A stretch of DNA of 54,753 bases, taken from an uncultured Collinsella sp. GTDB taxonomy: Bacteria; Actinomycetota; Coriobacteriia; Coriobacteriales; Coriobacteriaceae. Positions 39,868 through 48,267 of this stretch are shown one piece after another; within the stretch, counting starts at the first letter, position 1; each line of letters starts with the position of its first letter. The stretch lies in assembly GCA_900552755.1 (NCBI GenBank), contig USAY01000001.1:1-54753 (forward strand), written 5' to 3'. A program made the translations under genes and the position numbers. The notes below the pieces were generated by a model. That model searched no databases. It was not told the DNA's origin and was given only the letters and a program-made list of their open reading frames with translations.

Positions 39868-40743
39868 ATGACGGCTGCTGCGGCTGTGGAGCCCACGGAG
39901 CTTGAAGAACTCATGGAAGCGCAGGCCGAGGCCGCGCACGAGCGCGAGGTTGGGGATGCGACTCGCCCCACGGCAGAGGATCTTGCCGCCTCGCCGACGC
40001 GCATCGACGTCGAGGGCCTCGACCTGTTCTATGGCGACCATCATGCGCTCAAGGACGTGAATATCAAGATCCGCGACAAGCAGATCACCTCATTTATCGG
40101 GCCTTCGGGCTGCGGAAAGTCCACGTTGCTGCGCTGCTTTAACCGCATGAACGACGGCATCAAGGATTGCCGTATCGAGGGCAAGATTGCGCTCGATGGT
40201 CAAGATATCCTGGGCGATTACGACATCTGCCGTTTGCGCCAGCGCGTGGGCATGGTGTTCCAGCGCCCCAACCCGTTTCCCATGAGCATCTACGACAACG
40301 TCGCCTATGGGCCGCGCGGTATGGGTGTGCGCGACCGCGTCGTGCTCGACGAGCTGGTCGAGGACTCCCTTCGTCGCGCTGCGCTATGGGATGAGGTCAA
40401 GGACAAGCTCAAAGAGTCGGGTCTGGGTCTTTCGGGCGGCCAGCAGCAGCGTCTGTGCATCGCCCGCGCGCTGGCCGTGCAGCCCGACATTCTGCTGATG
40501 GACGAGCCGACCTCGGCACTCGACCCTGTGTCGACGCTGGTGGTGGAGCAGCTGGCCTGTGAGCTCAAAGAGACCTGCACGCTCGTGGTCGTTACGCACA
40601 ATATGCAGCAGGCGGCGCGTATCTCCGATTCGGTCGCATTCTTTTTGCTGGGTGAGCTGGTGGAGCACGCGCCCACCGCGCAACTCTTCAAGAATCCGAC
40701 CGATCCGCGCACGGCGGATTATTTGACGGGGCGTTTTGGCTGA
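39868..40743 (+). CDS. pstB: Phosphate ABC transporter ATP-binding protein PstB
   Basis: ATPase of the PstSCAB phosphate importer, 291 residues. Motifs: Walker A GPSGCGKST, Q-loop FQRPNPFPMSIYDNVAYG (a PstB hallmark), signature LSGGQQQRLCIARAL, Walker B ILLMDEPTSALDP and switch VTHN. A 45-residue acidic N-terminal extension precedes the ABC domain. ATG 39868 follows GGAGGT. No pstS, pstC, pstA or phoU is adjacent; the next genes are a PhoB/PhoR-like pair, so the transporter membrane parts must lie elsewhere. Confidence 0.95.
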   Translation: MTAAAAVEPTELEELMEAQAEAAHEREVGDATRPTAEDLAASPTRIDVEGLDLFYGDHHALKDVNIKIRDKQITSFIGPSGCGKSTLLRCFNRMNDGIKDCRIEGKIALDGQDILGDYDICRLRQRVGMVFQRPNPFPMSIYDNVAYGPRGMGVRDRVVLDELVEDSLRRAALWDEVKDKLKESGLGLSGGQQQRLCIARALAVQPDILLMDEPTSALDPVSTLVVEQLACELKETCTLVVVTHNMQQAARISDSVAFFLLGELVEHAPTAQLFKNPTDPRTADYLTGRFG

Positions 40744-40807
40744 TACCATCTAGTAAAGGTACCTTTAGGGTTAAGATGCGGTCATGCCGGCCGCAAAGGG
40801 GTTCAAC

Positions 40808-41536
40808 ATGATCTATTACGTCGAGGACGATGACAACATCAGGGATTTGACGGTCTATGCGCTGCGCAAGCAGGGGATTGAGGCCGAAGGCTTTTCGTGC
40901 GACGGTGAGTTTAAGGCTGCCGTGGCGCGACGGGTACCCGATGCCGTCCTGCTCGACATCATGCTGCCCGATACCGATGGCTTGGCGATTATGCGTCGAC
41001 TGCGTGCCGATCGCCTGACGGCGACGGTGCCCATCATGATGCTTACCGCCAAGGATACCGAGCTCGACAAGGTGATGGCGCTCGATGGCGGTGCCGACGA
41101 TTACCTGACTAAGCCGTTTTCGCTCATGGAGCTTGCGAGCCGCTGCCGCGCACTGCTGCGTCGCGGCGGCATGGTCAAGCAGGCGAGCGATGTGCTCAGC
41201 GTGGGCGACATCGTGCTCTCGCCCAGCCATCGTGAGGTGACTGTTGCCGGCGAGTCGCTTAAGCTCACCCTGCGCGAGTTCGACCTGCTCGAGTACCTCA
41301 TGCGCAAGCCCGGCGTGGTTTTTACCCGCGAGTCGTTGCTGCAGAGCGTGTGGGGCTGGGACTTCGACGGCGGTTCGCGCACCGTTGACGTGCACGTGCA
41401 GACGCTTCGCCAAAAACTGGGCGAGCATGCCAGCGCCATCGAGACCGTGCGCGGCGTGGGCTACCGCTTGGCCGAGCCTTCTGCCGGCGATGGTGCCAAA
41501 GGCGACGACACCGCGGCCACCGCATCGGAGGAGTAA
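40808..41536 (+). CDS. OmpR/PhoB-like response regulator
   Basis: Response regulator of 242 residues. Receiver: MIYYVEDDDNIRDLTVYAL, phospho-acceptor in AVLLDIMLPD, IMMLTAKD and YLTKPFSLMEL. Winged helix: LKLTLREFDLLEYLMRKPGV and SRTVDVHVQTLRQKLG, then VRGVGYRL. A short acidic tail follows. ATG 40808 follows AAAGGGG; ATG 40784 is in frame but lacks a site. Together with the kinase three bases downstream and pstB upstream it probably forms the Pho regulon control unit. Confidence 0.92.
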   Translation: MIYYVEDDDNIRDLTVYALRKQGIEAEGFSCDGEFKAAVARRVPDAVLLDIMLPDTDGLAIMRRLRADRLTATVPIMMLTAKDTELDKVMALDGGADDYLTKPFSLMELASRCRALLRRGGMVKQASDVLSVGDIVLSPSHREVTVAGESLKLTLREFDLLEYLMRKPGVVFTRESLLQSVWGWDFDGGSRTVDVHVQTLRQKLGEHASAIETVRGVGYRLAEPSAGDGAKGDDTAATASEE

Positions 41537-41539
41537 CCC

Positions 41540-42964
41540 GTGGCCTTCGCCCCCCAGGGAAAACATACGCTGTCGCACCGCGTTTTTGTGACGATCTTTG
41601 TCTGCGCCATGGCGGTTATCGTGGCGTTTACGGTGCTGGGTGCGTTCTTTGTGCAAAACACCTTGGCGGATGCCACGAGTGCCAATCTGGCGCAGGAAAC
41701 CGAGCTCATTGCTGCCGCTCTCGACGAACAGCAAGAGCCCATCCCGTTCTTGCGTAGTCTCGATCGCGAGGACTTGCGCATCACGCTGATTAACAAGGAT
41801 GGATCGGTTGCCTACGACAACGAGGCGTCGCCTTCCACACTGCCCAACCATGGCGATCGCCCCGAGGTCATCGAGGCCTTTGAGAGTGGTTTGGGTTCCG
41901 CGGAGCGCGCAAGCTCTACGCTCGACGAGATTATGCTGTATCGCGCCGTCGCCCTTGATAACGGCCAGGTTGTCCGCTTGGCGCAGGCCCAGCCTGGCGT
42001 TGCGGCGATTTTGCTGTCGATGGTGGCGCCGATGCTGCTTATCGCAGCAGCGGGTGCGGTACTCTCGTTTTTTATGGCGCGCCGCGAGTCCCGTGCCATC
42101 ATCGCGCCGTTGCAAGAGGTGGATTTGGACCACCCACGCCGTAGCTATGAGCACGCCTATGCCGAGATGGTCCCCATGCTTGAGCGTATCGAGTCGCAGC
42201 GCCAGGAACTCAAGCGCCAAATGGCGGTGCTAGCGGACAACGACCGTATGCGCCGCGAGTTCACGGCGAATATCACCCATGAGCTCAAGACGCCGCTTAC
42301 GGCGATTTCGGGCTATGCCGAGCTCATCGCAAACGGCATGGTCGAGGGCGAGGGCGACCTGCGCAACTTTGGCGGTCGCATCTATCGTGAGGCGGGCCGC
42401 TTGGCAGCGCTTGTCAACGATATCCTTACGCTGTCTAACTTGGACGAGGCCGAGCGTGCAGCTGAGGGCGAGGCGGTGCCCATTGGGTCCACGGAGCCTA
42501 TTGAGCTCTCGCGTGCCATCTACGCGGTCGAGCAGCGTCTTGAACAGGTCGCCCGTCAGGCGAATGTGACGATAAGTCATGAGACCAAGCCTGTGGTCAT
42601 CGAGGGCGTGTCGCGCTTGATTGACGAGCTCATCTATAATCTGGCAAGCAACGCCATCCGCTACAATCGACCCGGCGGTACGGTTACGCTGCAGTGCGGC
42701 ACCAACGACGAAGGCCATCCGTTCCTTGCGGTCGCCGACACGGGAATCGGTATCGCGCCTGAAGAACAGGGCAAGGTATTTGAGCGGTTCTATCGCGTGG
42801 ACAAGAGTAGGTCCAAGGCACGCGGCGGAACCGGTCTGGGGCTTGCCATTGTCAAGCATGCGGCCCTGTATCATCACGCCACGCTCGATCTGTCGAGCGA
42901 GTTGGGCGTGGGAACCACCATTACGGTGACGTTTCCCATACAGCAGGACGAGCCATTCGCATAG
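41540..42964 (+). CDS. PhoR-like sensor histidine kinase
   Basis: Sensor kinase of 474 residues with two membrane helices (about 13-38 and 155-178) enclosing an extracytoplasmic domain of about 115 residues, which fits PhoR-like sensors better than the kinase at 38526. The DHp helix is NITHELKTPLTAISGYAELI; the ATPase domain shows NLASNAIRYN, DTGIGIAPEEQGKVFERFYR and GTGLGLAIVKHAALYH. The GTG start at 41540 follows GGAGGAG, three bases after the regulator. A hairpin after the stop ends the transcript. Confidence 0.92.
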   Translation: MAFAPQGKHTLSHRVFVTIFVCAMAVIVAFTVLGAFFVQNTLADATSANLAQETELIAAALDEQQEPIPFLRSLDREDLRITLINKDGSVAYDNEASPSTLPNHGDRPEVIEAFESGLGSAERASSTLDEIMLYRAVALDNGQVVRLAQAQPGVAAILLSMVAPMLLIAAAGAVLSFFMARRESRAIIAPLQEVDLDHPRRSYEHAYAEMVPMLERIESQRQELKRQMAVLADNDRMRREFTANITHELKTPLTAISGYAELIANGMVEGEGDLRNFGGRIYREAGRLAALVNDILTLSNLDEAERAAEGEAVPIGSTEPIELSRAIYAVEQRLEQVARQANVTISHETKPVVIEGVSRLIDELIYNLASNAIRYNRPGGTVTLQCGTNDEGHPFLAVADTGIGIAPEEQGKVFERFYRVDKSRSKARGGTGLGLAIVKHAALYHHATLDLSSELGVGTTITVTFPIQQDEPFA

Positions 42965-42989
42965 CGATACAACATAGATATTGATGTAG

Positions 42990-43022
42990 ACGCCGCATTT
43001 GACTTTCGGGTGCGGCGTTGTT
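42990..43022 (+). terminator. Probable terminator after phoR-like kinase
   Basis: ACGCCGCA (42990-42997) pairs with TGCGGCGT (43011-43018), followed by a weak T-rich stretch (TGTTGTG). Confidence 0.6.
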
Positions 43023-43083
43023 GTGCAATTTTACGATTGCTTCCGACATTTTTACAGGAGAGCCTGTTTCTTATGTATAGAGT

Positions 43084-43112
43084 TTGGTCTCGGTAAAAAG
43101 ATGCGATAACAT
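43084..43112 (+). promoter_or_regulatory. Promoter of the cpsCDB module
   Basis: TTGGTC (43084-43089) and TAACAT (43107-43112) with a 17-base spacer lie about 48 bases before the CpsC-like start. Confidence 0.6.
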
Positions 43113-43159
43113 ACGGACAGTTTTGTCAATCCGAACTGGGGAAATGAAAGGCAAGCTGC

Positions 43160-43816
43160 ATGACCCTTCTCGAACTGTTCCAGCTGCTGAAGAAGCACCT
43201 TCAGCTGGTCATCACCCTTCCGGTGGTCTGCGCGATCGCCATGGGCATCGTGTCCTTCGTTGCGATGGACAACACCTATACCGCGACGACGAGCATGTAC
43301 ATTCTCGCCAAGACCGACGATAGCGGTCAGATGAGCTACAACGATCTCTCGGCGAGTCAGATGCTTTCCAACGATATCGCCACGCTGCTGGATAGCGATA
43401 GCGTTAAGAGCGGCGCAGCCAATGAACTGGGCCTCACCGATCTGGATGACTACAAGGTGTCTGTTTCCTCCGAGACCACCACGCGTGTCATTACGCTTTC
43501 GGTTACCGGCACCGATGCCAAGGAGACGGCTAAGGTCGCAAAGGCCATAGCTAGCTCGGTGAGTACGGTCGCTCAGAACGTCGGCGCTGCCCAGAGCATC
43601 AACGTTATCGACGAGGCTAAGACCCCCGAAGCCCCCAGCGGCCCCAAGCGTATGCTGTACGTTGCTGTCGCGTTCCTCGCGGGCATCTTTATCGCAGTTG
43701 CCTATGTCGTTTTGGCAGACATGCTCAACACCCGCATCCGCGGTGCCGAAGAGGCAGAAGAGCTCCTGGGCATTCCCGTTGTTGGCCGAATTCCGGCTAT
43801 GAAAGGTGGTAAATAG
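43160..43816 (+). CDS. Wzz/CpsC-like capsular polysaccharide co-polymerase (kinase activator)
   Basis: Chain-length/activator protein of the polysaccharide co-polymerase family, 218 residues. It has an N-terminal helix (LVITLPVVCAIAMGIVSFVA), an external Wzz domain (YTATTSMYILAKTDDSGQ), a conserved Pro-rich segment (DEAKTPEAPSGPKR) and a second helix (LYVAVAFLAGIFIAVAYVVL). A short cytoplasmic tail follows (NTRIRGAEEAEELLGIPVVG). In Gram-positive bacteria this protein activates the tyrosine kinase encoded next. The kinase gene starts two bases after the stop. Confidence 0.92.
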   Translation: MTLLELFQLLKKHLQLVITLPVVCAIAMGIVSFVAMDNTYTATTSMYILAKTDDSGQMSYNDLSASQMLSNDIATLLDSDSVKSGAANELGLTDLDDYKVSVSSETTTRVITLSVTGTDAKETAKVAKAIASSVSTVAQNVGAAQSINVIDEAKTPEAPSGPKRMLYVAVAFLAGIFIAVAYVVLADMLNTRIRGAEEAEELLGIPVVGRIPAMKGGK

Positions 43817-43818
43817 GC

Positions 43819-44556
43819 ATGGCTAAGGCAAAGAACACCGATAAGCTCGTTGTACAGAATGCCGCCAAGACCCTTCTGGCCAACATCCGCTTTGCGAGCG
43901 TGGACGACCCCATTCGCACCATCACCGTTACCTCCTCGATTCCCAACGAGGGCAAGTCTACGGTTTCCATTAACCTTGCTCAGGCAATTGCCACGAGTGG
44001 CAAGTCCGTGCTCCTGGTTGAGGCCGATATGCGCCGCAGGTCCCTTTCCGATATGCTCGGCGTTCGTTCGCGCGGCGGACTCTATGCGGTTCTTTCCGAG
44101 CAGATCTCCATTGACCAGGCGATTGTCGAGACGGGTCAGAAGAACTTCTACTTCCTCGATGCCGAGCCGCATATTCCCAATCCTGCCGACATCATCGTCT
44201 CTCACCGCTTTGCCAAGCTGGTAAAGGCACTGTCTGCCAAGTTCCAGTACGTCATCTTTGATGCTCCCCCGGTCGGCACCTTCATCGATGCTGCCGAGAT
44301 TGCCAGCCTGACCGACGGTACGCTGTTCGTGGTGCGCGAGGACTTCACCAAGCGCGAGGAGGCGCTCAACGCTATCGGCCAGCTTAAGAAGTCCGAGAAG
44401 GTCAAGCTCATCGGTACCGTCATGAACTACTGCGAGACCGAGACCAGCGAGTACTACTACTCCTACTACACCAAGGACGGTAAGAAGGTTAAGAAGGGCT
44501 CCGACGATCAGGGGACTTCCAAAAAGGGCATCTTCACCAACCGAGCAAACGTTTAG
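43819..44556 (+). CDS. CpsD-like bacterial tyrosine kinase
   Basis: BY-kinase controlling capsule/exopolysaccharide synthesis, 245 residues. Walker A is SIPNEGKST, Walker A' LLVEADMRRRS, and Walker B VIFDAPPVG. The C-terminal autophosphorylation cluster is clear: SEYYYSYYTKDGKK. It requires the CpsC-like activator encoded two bases upstream and should be reversed by the phosphatase encoded downstream. Confidence 0.94.
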   Translation: MAKAKNTDKLVVQNAAKTLLANIRFASVDDPIRTITVTSSIPNEGKSTVSINLAQAIATSGKSVLLVEADMRRRSLSDMLGVRSRGGLYAVLSEQISIDQAIVETGQKNFYFLDAEPHIPNPADIIVSHRFAKLVKALSAKFQYVIFDAPPVGTFIDAAEIASLTDGTLFVVREDFTKREEALNAIGQLKKSEKVKLIGTVMNYCETETSEYYYSYYTKDGKKVKKGSDDQGTSKKGIFTNRANV

Positions 44557-44573
44557 TTGATTAAGGCTGACCT

Positions 44574-45224
44574 ATGCGTGACATTCATTGCCATATCTTG
44601 CCGGGTGTAGACGACGGCGCCGCCGATCTCGATGAGAGCTTGGCGATGCTCGAGGCTGCCAAGCGGGCCGGTGTAACCAGAATCGTTTGCACTCCTCACT
44701 GCCGTGATCCCTATTTTGATTACGACAAGATGTGGGATGCCTTTGAGCTGCTGCGTGATAACGCTGACGGTTTTCCGCTCCAGATGGGCTTCGAGGTCAA
44801 CCATCGAAAGCTCGTTGAGCTTGGTATCGATGCCGCGGAGCACTTGCATTTCGATGGGACCAACGAGTTTCTGCTCGAGCTTTCGACGCATGCCGATGCG
44901 TATGCGTTTAGAGAGTACGAGAACACGATTTACGATTTGCAGTGTCGTGGCTACCAGGTGATCATCGCTCATCCTGAGCGCTATCGTGCGGTTCAAAAGG
45001 ATGTAAGCGTGGCGGAGCGCCTGGTCGATATGGGCTGCAAGCTGCAGGCTTCGGCGGACTTTATTGCCGGCGGTCGCTTTGGTCGCGAAAAAAAGCCGGC
45101 ACAGCGCCTGTTCGATCAGAACCTGTACAGCTTCATCGCGAGCGATGCCCATAACGTGGGTCATTACGACTGCCTGGCGAAGGCTCGCGCGAAGTTTAGC
45201 GTGCGCGGAGCTCATTTTCGCTAA
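44574..45224 (+). CDS. CpsB-like PHP-domain tyrosine phosphatase
   Basis: Manganese-dependent phosphatase of the PHP family, 216 residues, expected to dephosphorylate the CpsD-like kinase. Metal-binding motifs are DIHCHILPGVDDGA at the N-terminus, CTPHCRDPYFDY, GFEVNH, IAHPERY and SDAHN near the C-terminus. It follows the kinase gene by 17 bases. The module then ends: the next gene is an acetyltransferase rather than glycosyltransferases. Confidence 0.93.
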   Translation: MRDIHCHILPGVDDGAADLDESLAMLEAAKRAGVTRIVCTPHCRDPYFDYDKMWDAFELLRDNADGFPLQMGFEVNHRKLVELGIDAAEHLHFDGTNEFLLELSTHADAYAFREYENTIYDLQCRGYQVIIAHPERYRAVQKDVSVAERLVDMGCKLQASADFIAGGRFGREKKPAQRLFDQNLYSFIASDAHNVGHYDCLAKARAKFSVRGAHFR

Positions 45225-45263
45225 TATCTGTCCCTAACGTTCGCATTGAATGAAAGGGCAGCC

Positions 45264-45764
45264 ATGGATATCCAACTTAAGACGGGATGCTTTGATGACG
45301 CGGCGTTGGTGCGCCGCGTCGTTTTTATGGACGAGCAGGGCTACGAGAATGAGTTCGACGCTATCGACGAGGATCAGAACTGCATTCATGTGACGCTCTA
45401 TGTAGACGGCGAGCTTGCCGGTTGCTCGCGCGTGTTTCCCGAGGAGCTTGAGCGCGTGGCTGACGCAGAGGCCCCGGTGTTGCCGGCATGCGACATGGAC
45501 GAAGGCGTTGCGGCGGGGGAGACCTACATTATGGGGCGCGTCGCCGTGCTGCCGAGCATGCGCCGTCGCGGTTTGGCGAGCAAGATTGTCGAGGCCAGTG
45601 ATACGTGCGCGCGTGATGCCGGCGCCAAGCTCATTAAGCTGCATGCTCAGGAATACGTGCTGCCGCTCTATGCCAAGGCGGGCTACACGCAGATTGCCCC
45701 GGTGGACTACGAAGACGAGGGCCAGCCTCATGCCTGGATGGCCAAGCGCGTAGATGGCAGATAG
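45264..45764 (+). CDS. GNAT family N-acetyltransferase
   Basis: Acetyltransferase of 166 residues, resembling the ElaA/YjcF group. The acetyl-CoA binding motif is VAVLPSMRRRGLASKIVE, followed by AKLIKLHAQEYVLPLYAKAG. The N-terminal part (RRVVFMDEQGYENEFDAIDE) is typical of that subgroup. ATG 45264 is preceded by GAAAGGG; a TTG at 45246 is in frame. The substrate is unknown. Confidence 0.9.
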   Translation: MDIQLKTGCFDDAALVRRVVFMDEQGYENEFDAIDEDQNCIHVTLYVDGELAGCSRVFPEELERVADAEAPVLPACDMDEGVAAGETYIMGRVAVLPSMRRRGLASKIVEASDTCARDAGAKLIKLHAQEYVLPLYAKAGYTQIAPVDYEDEGQPHAWMAKRVDGR

Positions 45765-45911
45765 GGACGTTCCTTTTCTGCCGGCAGTTGGGGACACTCC
45801 TTGGCAATTGGCGCATCGGAGCGCTTAGACATACAGTTTTTCGATTCCGTATGTATATATGCGCGCTAATGGGTTATAAAATCTAAGTCTGAACATAGCA
45901 GGTCTGCGATG

Positions 45912-45937
45912 CGGCTCGGGCGACCGGGCCGTTTTTT
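45912..45937 (+). terminator. Terminator hairpin in the htpG leader (possible attenuator)
   Basis: CGGCTCGG (45912-45919) pairs with CCGGGCCG (45924-45931), loop GCGA, then TTTTTT. It ends 30 bases before the htpG ATG and follows a TATAAA-type -10 (45875-45880), so it sits in the leader rather than after a gene. Confidence 0.7.
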
Positions 45938-45967
45938 GCGGACGGGGGTAGCGCGAAAGGACTGCAC

Positions 45968-47992
45968 ATGCGTCAATTTAAGACCGAGAGCAAAAAACTG
46001 CTCGACCTCATGATCAACTCCATCTACACCAATAAGGAAATCTTCCTGCGCGAGCTTATCTCTAACGCGAGCGACGCCGTCGACAAGCTCAACTTTAAGA
46101 GCCTGCAGGACCCGAGTGTCAAGATCGACCAGGGCGACCTGGCCATTCGCGTCTCCTTTGATAAAGACGCCCGCACCATTACCATCTCGGATAACGGCAT
46201 TGGCATGACCGCCGAGGAGCTCGAGCGCAACCTGGGCACCATCGCCCATTCCGGCTCCGAGGAGTTTAAGACCGAGAACGCCGAGCAGCAGGGTTCGGAA
46301 GTCGACATCATCGGCCAGTTTGGCGTGGGCTTCTACTCGGCTTTTATGGTCGCCAGCCATGTGAAGGTCGTCAGCCGCGCCTATGGCGCGGATGTCGCCC
46401 ATGTGTGGGAATCCGACGGTCTTGAGGGCTACACCATCGAGGACGGCGAGCGTGCCGAGCACGGTACCGATGTCATCCTGACGCTGCGCGAGAACGAGAA
46501 GCTCGATGCCGACGGCGAGGCCGAGACCTACGATCGCTTCCTGACCGAGTGGGGCCTCAAGAGCCTAATTCAGCAGTACAGTAACTATGTGCGTTACCCG
46601 ATCCAGATGATGGTGTCCAAGAGCCGCCAGAAGCCCAAGCCCGAGGATGCTGGCGATGACTACACGCCCGAGTACGAGGACTACCAGGAGCTCGAGACCG
46701 TCAACTCCATGACGCCGATCTGGAAAAAGCGCAGCTCCGATGTCGAGCAGAAGGACTACGACGAGTTCTACAAGTCCACGTTCCACGACTTTGACGATCC
46801 TGCGCGCACCATCAGCTTCCATGCCGAGGGCACGCTCGAGTATGACGCCCTGCTGTTTGTGCCGGGCCGCGCGCCGTTCGATCTGTACAGCAAGGATTAC
46901 GAGAAGGGTCTGGCGCTCTACAGCTCCAATGTCCTGATCATGGAGAAGTGCGACGACCTGCTGCCCGACTACTACAACTTTGTCCGCGGCGTCGTGGATT
47001 CCGCCGACGTGTCGCTCAACATCTCGCGAGAGACGCTGCAGCAGAACCGTCAGCTCAAGGCCATCGCCAAGCGTGTGGAAAAGAAGATCACCGCTGACCT
47101 TGAGGATATGCGTGACAACGACCGCGAGGCCTACGAGAAGTTCTTTGAGAACTTTGGCCGCGGCCTTAAGTACGGCATCTACTCGAGCTATGGCATGAAG
47201 GCCGATGAGCTCGCCGACCTGTTGCTGTTCTGGTCTGCCAAGGAACAGAAGATGATTACACTGGCCGAGTATGCCAAGGGCATGCCCGAGGATCAGAAGG
47301 CCATCTACTACGCCGCCGGCGATTCGCGCGAGCGCTTGGCCAAGATGCCCGTGGTAAAGGGCGTGCTCGACCGCGGCTATGACGTGCTGCTTCTGACGCA
47401 GGACGTGGATGAGTTTACCTTCCAGGCCATGCGTGAGTACGTTGCCGCCGATATGCCCAAGATCTACGAGGACGATGCTGCCCGCGAGGCTGCCGAGAAG
47501 GCTGTGGCCGACGGTGCCGAGCCCGAGGTCGAGGATCGTCATCTGGAGCTCAAGAACGTCGCGACCGGTGATCTTGACCTGGCGACCGAGGATGAGAAGA
47601 AGGAGGCCGAGGACGCCACCAAGGAGAACGAGGACCTCTTTAGCGCTATGAAAGAGGCACTCGGTGACAAGGTCGAGAAAGTTGCCGTCTCCGCGCGCCT
47701 GACCGATGCCCCCGCTTGCATCACCACCGAGGGTCCGCTTTCGCTTGAGATGGAGAAGGTACTCCAGAAGGGACCCGAGGGCGCGCCCGACGGCATGCCC
47801 AAGAGCCAGCGCGTGCTCGAGCTCAACGCCAAGCACCCGGTCTTTGACAAGCTTGTCGCTGCCCAGAAGGCAGGCGACGCCGACAAGATCAAGCAGTACT
47901 CTGGTCTGCTCTACGATCAGGCCCTGCTGGTCGAGGGCATCCTCCCCGAGGATCCCGTAGCCTTCGCGGCGGCTGTTTGCAACTTGATGTAG
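45968..47992 (+). CDS. htpG: Molecular chaperone HtpG (Hsp90)
   Basis: Cytoplasmic ATP-dependent chaperone, 674 residues. The N-terminal GHKL domain shows FLRELISNASDAVDKL, ISDNGIGMT and GQFGVGFYSAFMV, then GTDVIL. The middle domain includes LPDYYNFVRGVVDSADVSLN and NISRETLQQNRQLKAI. The C-terminal dimer domain follows an acidic, charged linker (EDEKKEAEDATKENED). The gene is monocistronic, with a leader terminator upstream and strong hairpins downstream. CIRCE elements are not seen. Confidence 0.97.
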   Translation: MRQFKTESKKLLDLMINSIYTNKEIFLRELISNASDAVDKLNFKSLQDPSVKIDQGDLAIRVSFDKDARTITISDNGIGMTAEELERNLGTIAHSGSEEFKTENAEQQGSEVDIIGQFGVGFYSAFMVASHVKVVSRAYGADVAHVWESDGLEGYTIEDGERAEHGTDVILTLRENEKLDADGEAETYDRFLTEWGLKSLIQQYSNYVRYPIQMMVSKSRQKPKPEDAGDDYTPEYEDYQELETVNSMTPIWKKRSSDVEQKDYDEFYKSTFHDFDDPARTISFHAEGTLEYDALLFVPGRAPFDLYSKDYEKGLALYSSNVLIMEKCDDLLPDYYNFVRGVVDSADVSLNISRETLQQNRQLKAIAKRVEKKITADLEDMRDNDREAYEKFFENFGRGLKYGIYSSYGMKADELADLLLFWSAKEQKMITLAEYAKGMPEDQKAIYYAAGDSRERLAKMPVVKGVLDRGYDVLLLTQDVDEFTFQAMREYVAADMPKIYEDDAAREAAEKAVADGAEPEVEDRHLELKNVATGDLDLATEDEKKEAEDATKENEDLFSAMKEALGDKVEKVAVSARLTDAPACITTEGPLSLEMEKVLQKGPEGAPDGMPKSQRVLELNAKHPVFDKLVAAQKAGDADKIKQYSGLLYDQALLVEGILPEDPVAFAAAVCNLM

Positions 47993-48022
47993 TTCGGGGA
48001 TACGGCACCGTAACTAGATTAG

Positions 48023-48093
48023 AACGAGAGTGGATAATCTCCCACTTTTGGCTCGAATGCGGGCTTGAAGTGAGAGATTTTCCACTCTCGTTT
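48023..48093 (+). terminator. Long inverted-repeat terminator of htpG
   Basis: Segments 48023-48047 and 48069-48093 are complementary (AACGAGAGTGG / CCACTCTCGTT with a few internal mismatches), followed by TTTCCTTTT. It starts 30 bases after the htpG stop. Confidence 0.75.
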
Positions 48094-48102
48094 CCTTTTG
48101 AA

Positions 48103-48130
48103 TGATCCCTCCGTCCCCAAGGGATCATTT
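48103..48130 (+). terminator. Second hairpin downstream of htpG
   Basis: TGATCCCT (48103-48110) pairs with AGGGATCA (48120-48127), followed by TTTATTT. It may be a back-up terminator. Confidence 0.6.
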
Positions 48131-48174
48131 ATTTGTGCGGGTTGTGGTTTTGTGACCTGCTGAAATTTAGGATA

Positions 48175-48212
48175 CTGTACATCTGTACGTTAACTCATCT
48201 TCGTAGTATATT
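48175..48212 (+). promoter_or_regulatory. Promoter and possible operator of the YhgE/Pip pair
   Basis: TGTACG (48184-48189) and TATATT (48207-48212) have a 17-base spacer. The direct repeat CTGTAC (48175-48180 and 48183-48188), which contains palindromic GTAC, overlaps the -35 and could be an operator. Confidence 0.5.
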
Positions 48213-48267
48213 GCTACCCGCAAAACTCAACACCATTGTGCTTTGAGACGTTAAAGCGCCTACTACA

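Noticed and set aside
45765..45968. CIRCE/HrcA element before htpG
   Set aside because: No TTAGCACTC-N9-GAGTGCTAA repeat is present.
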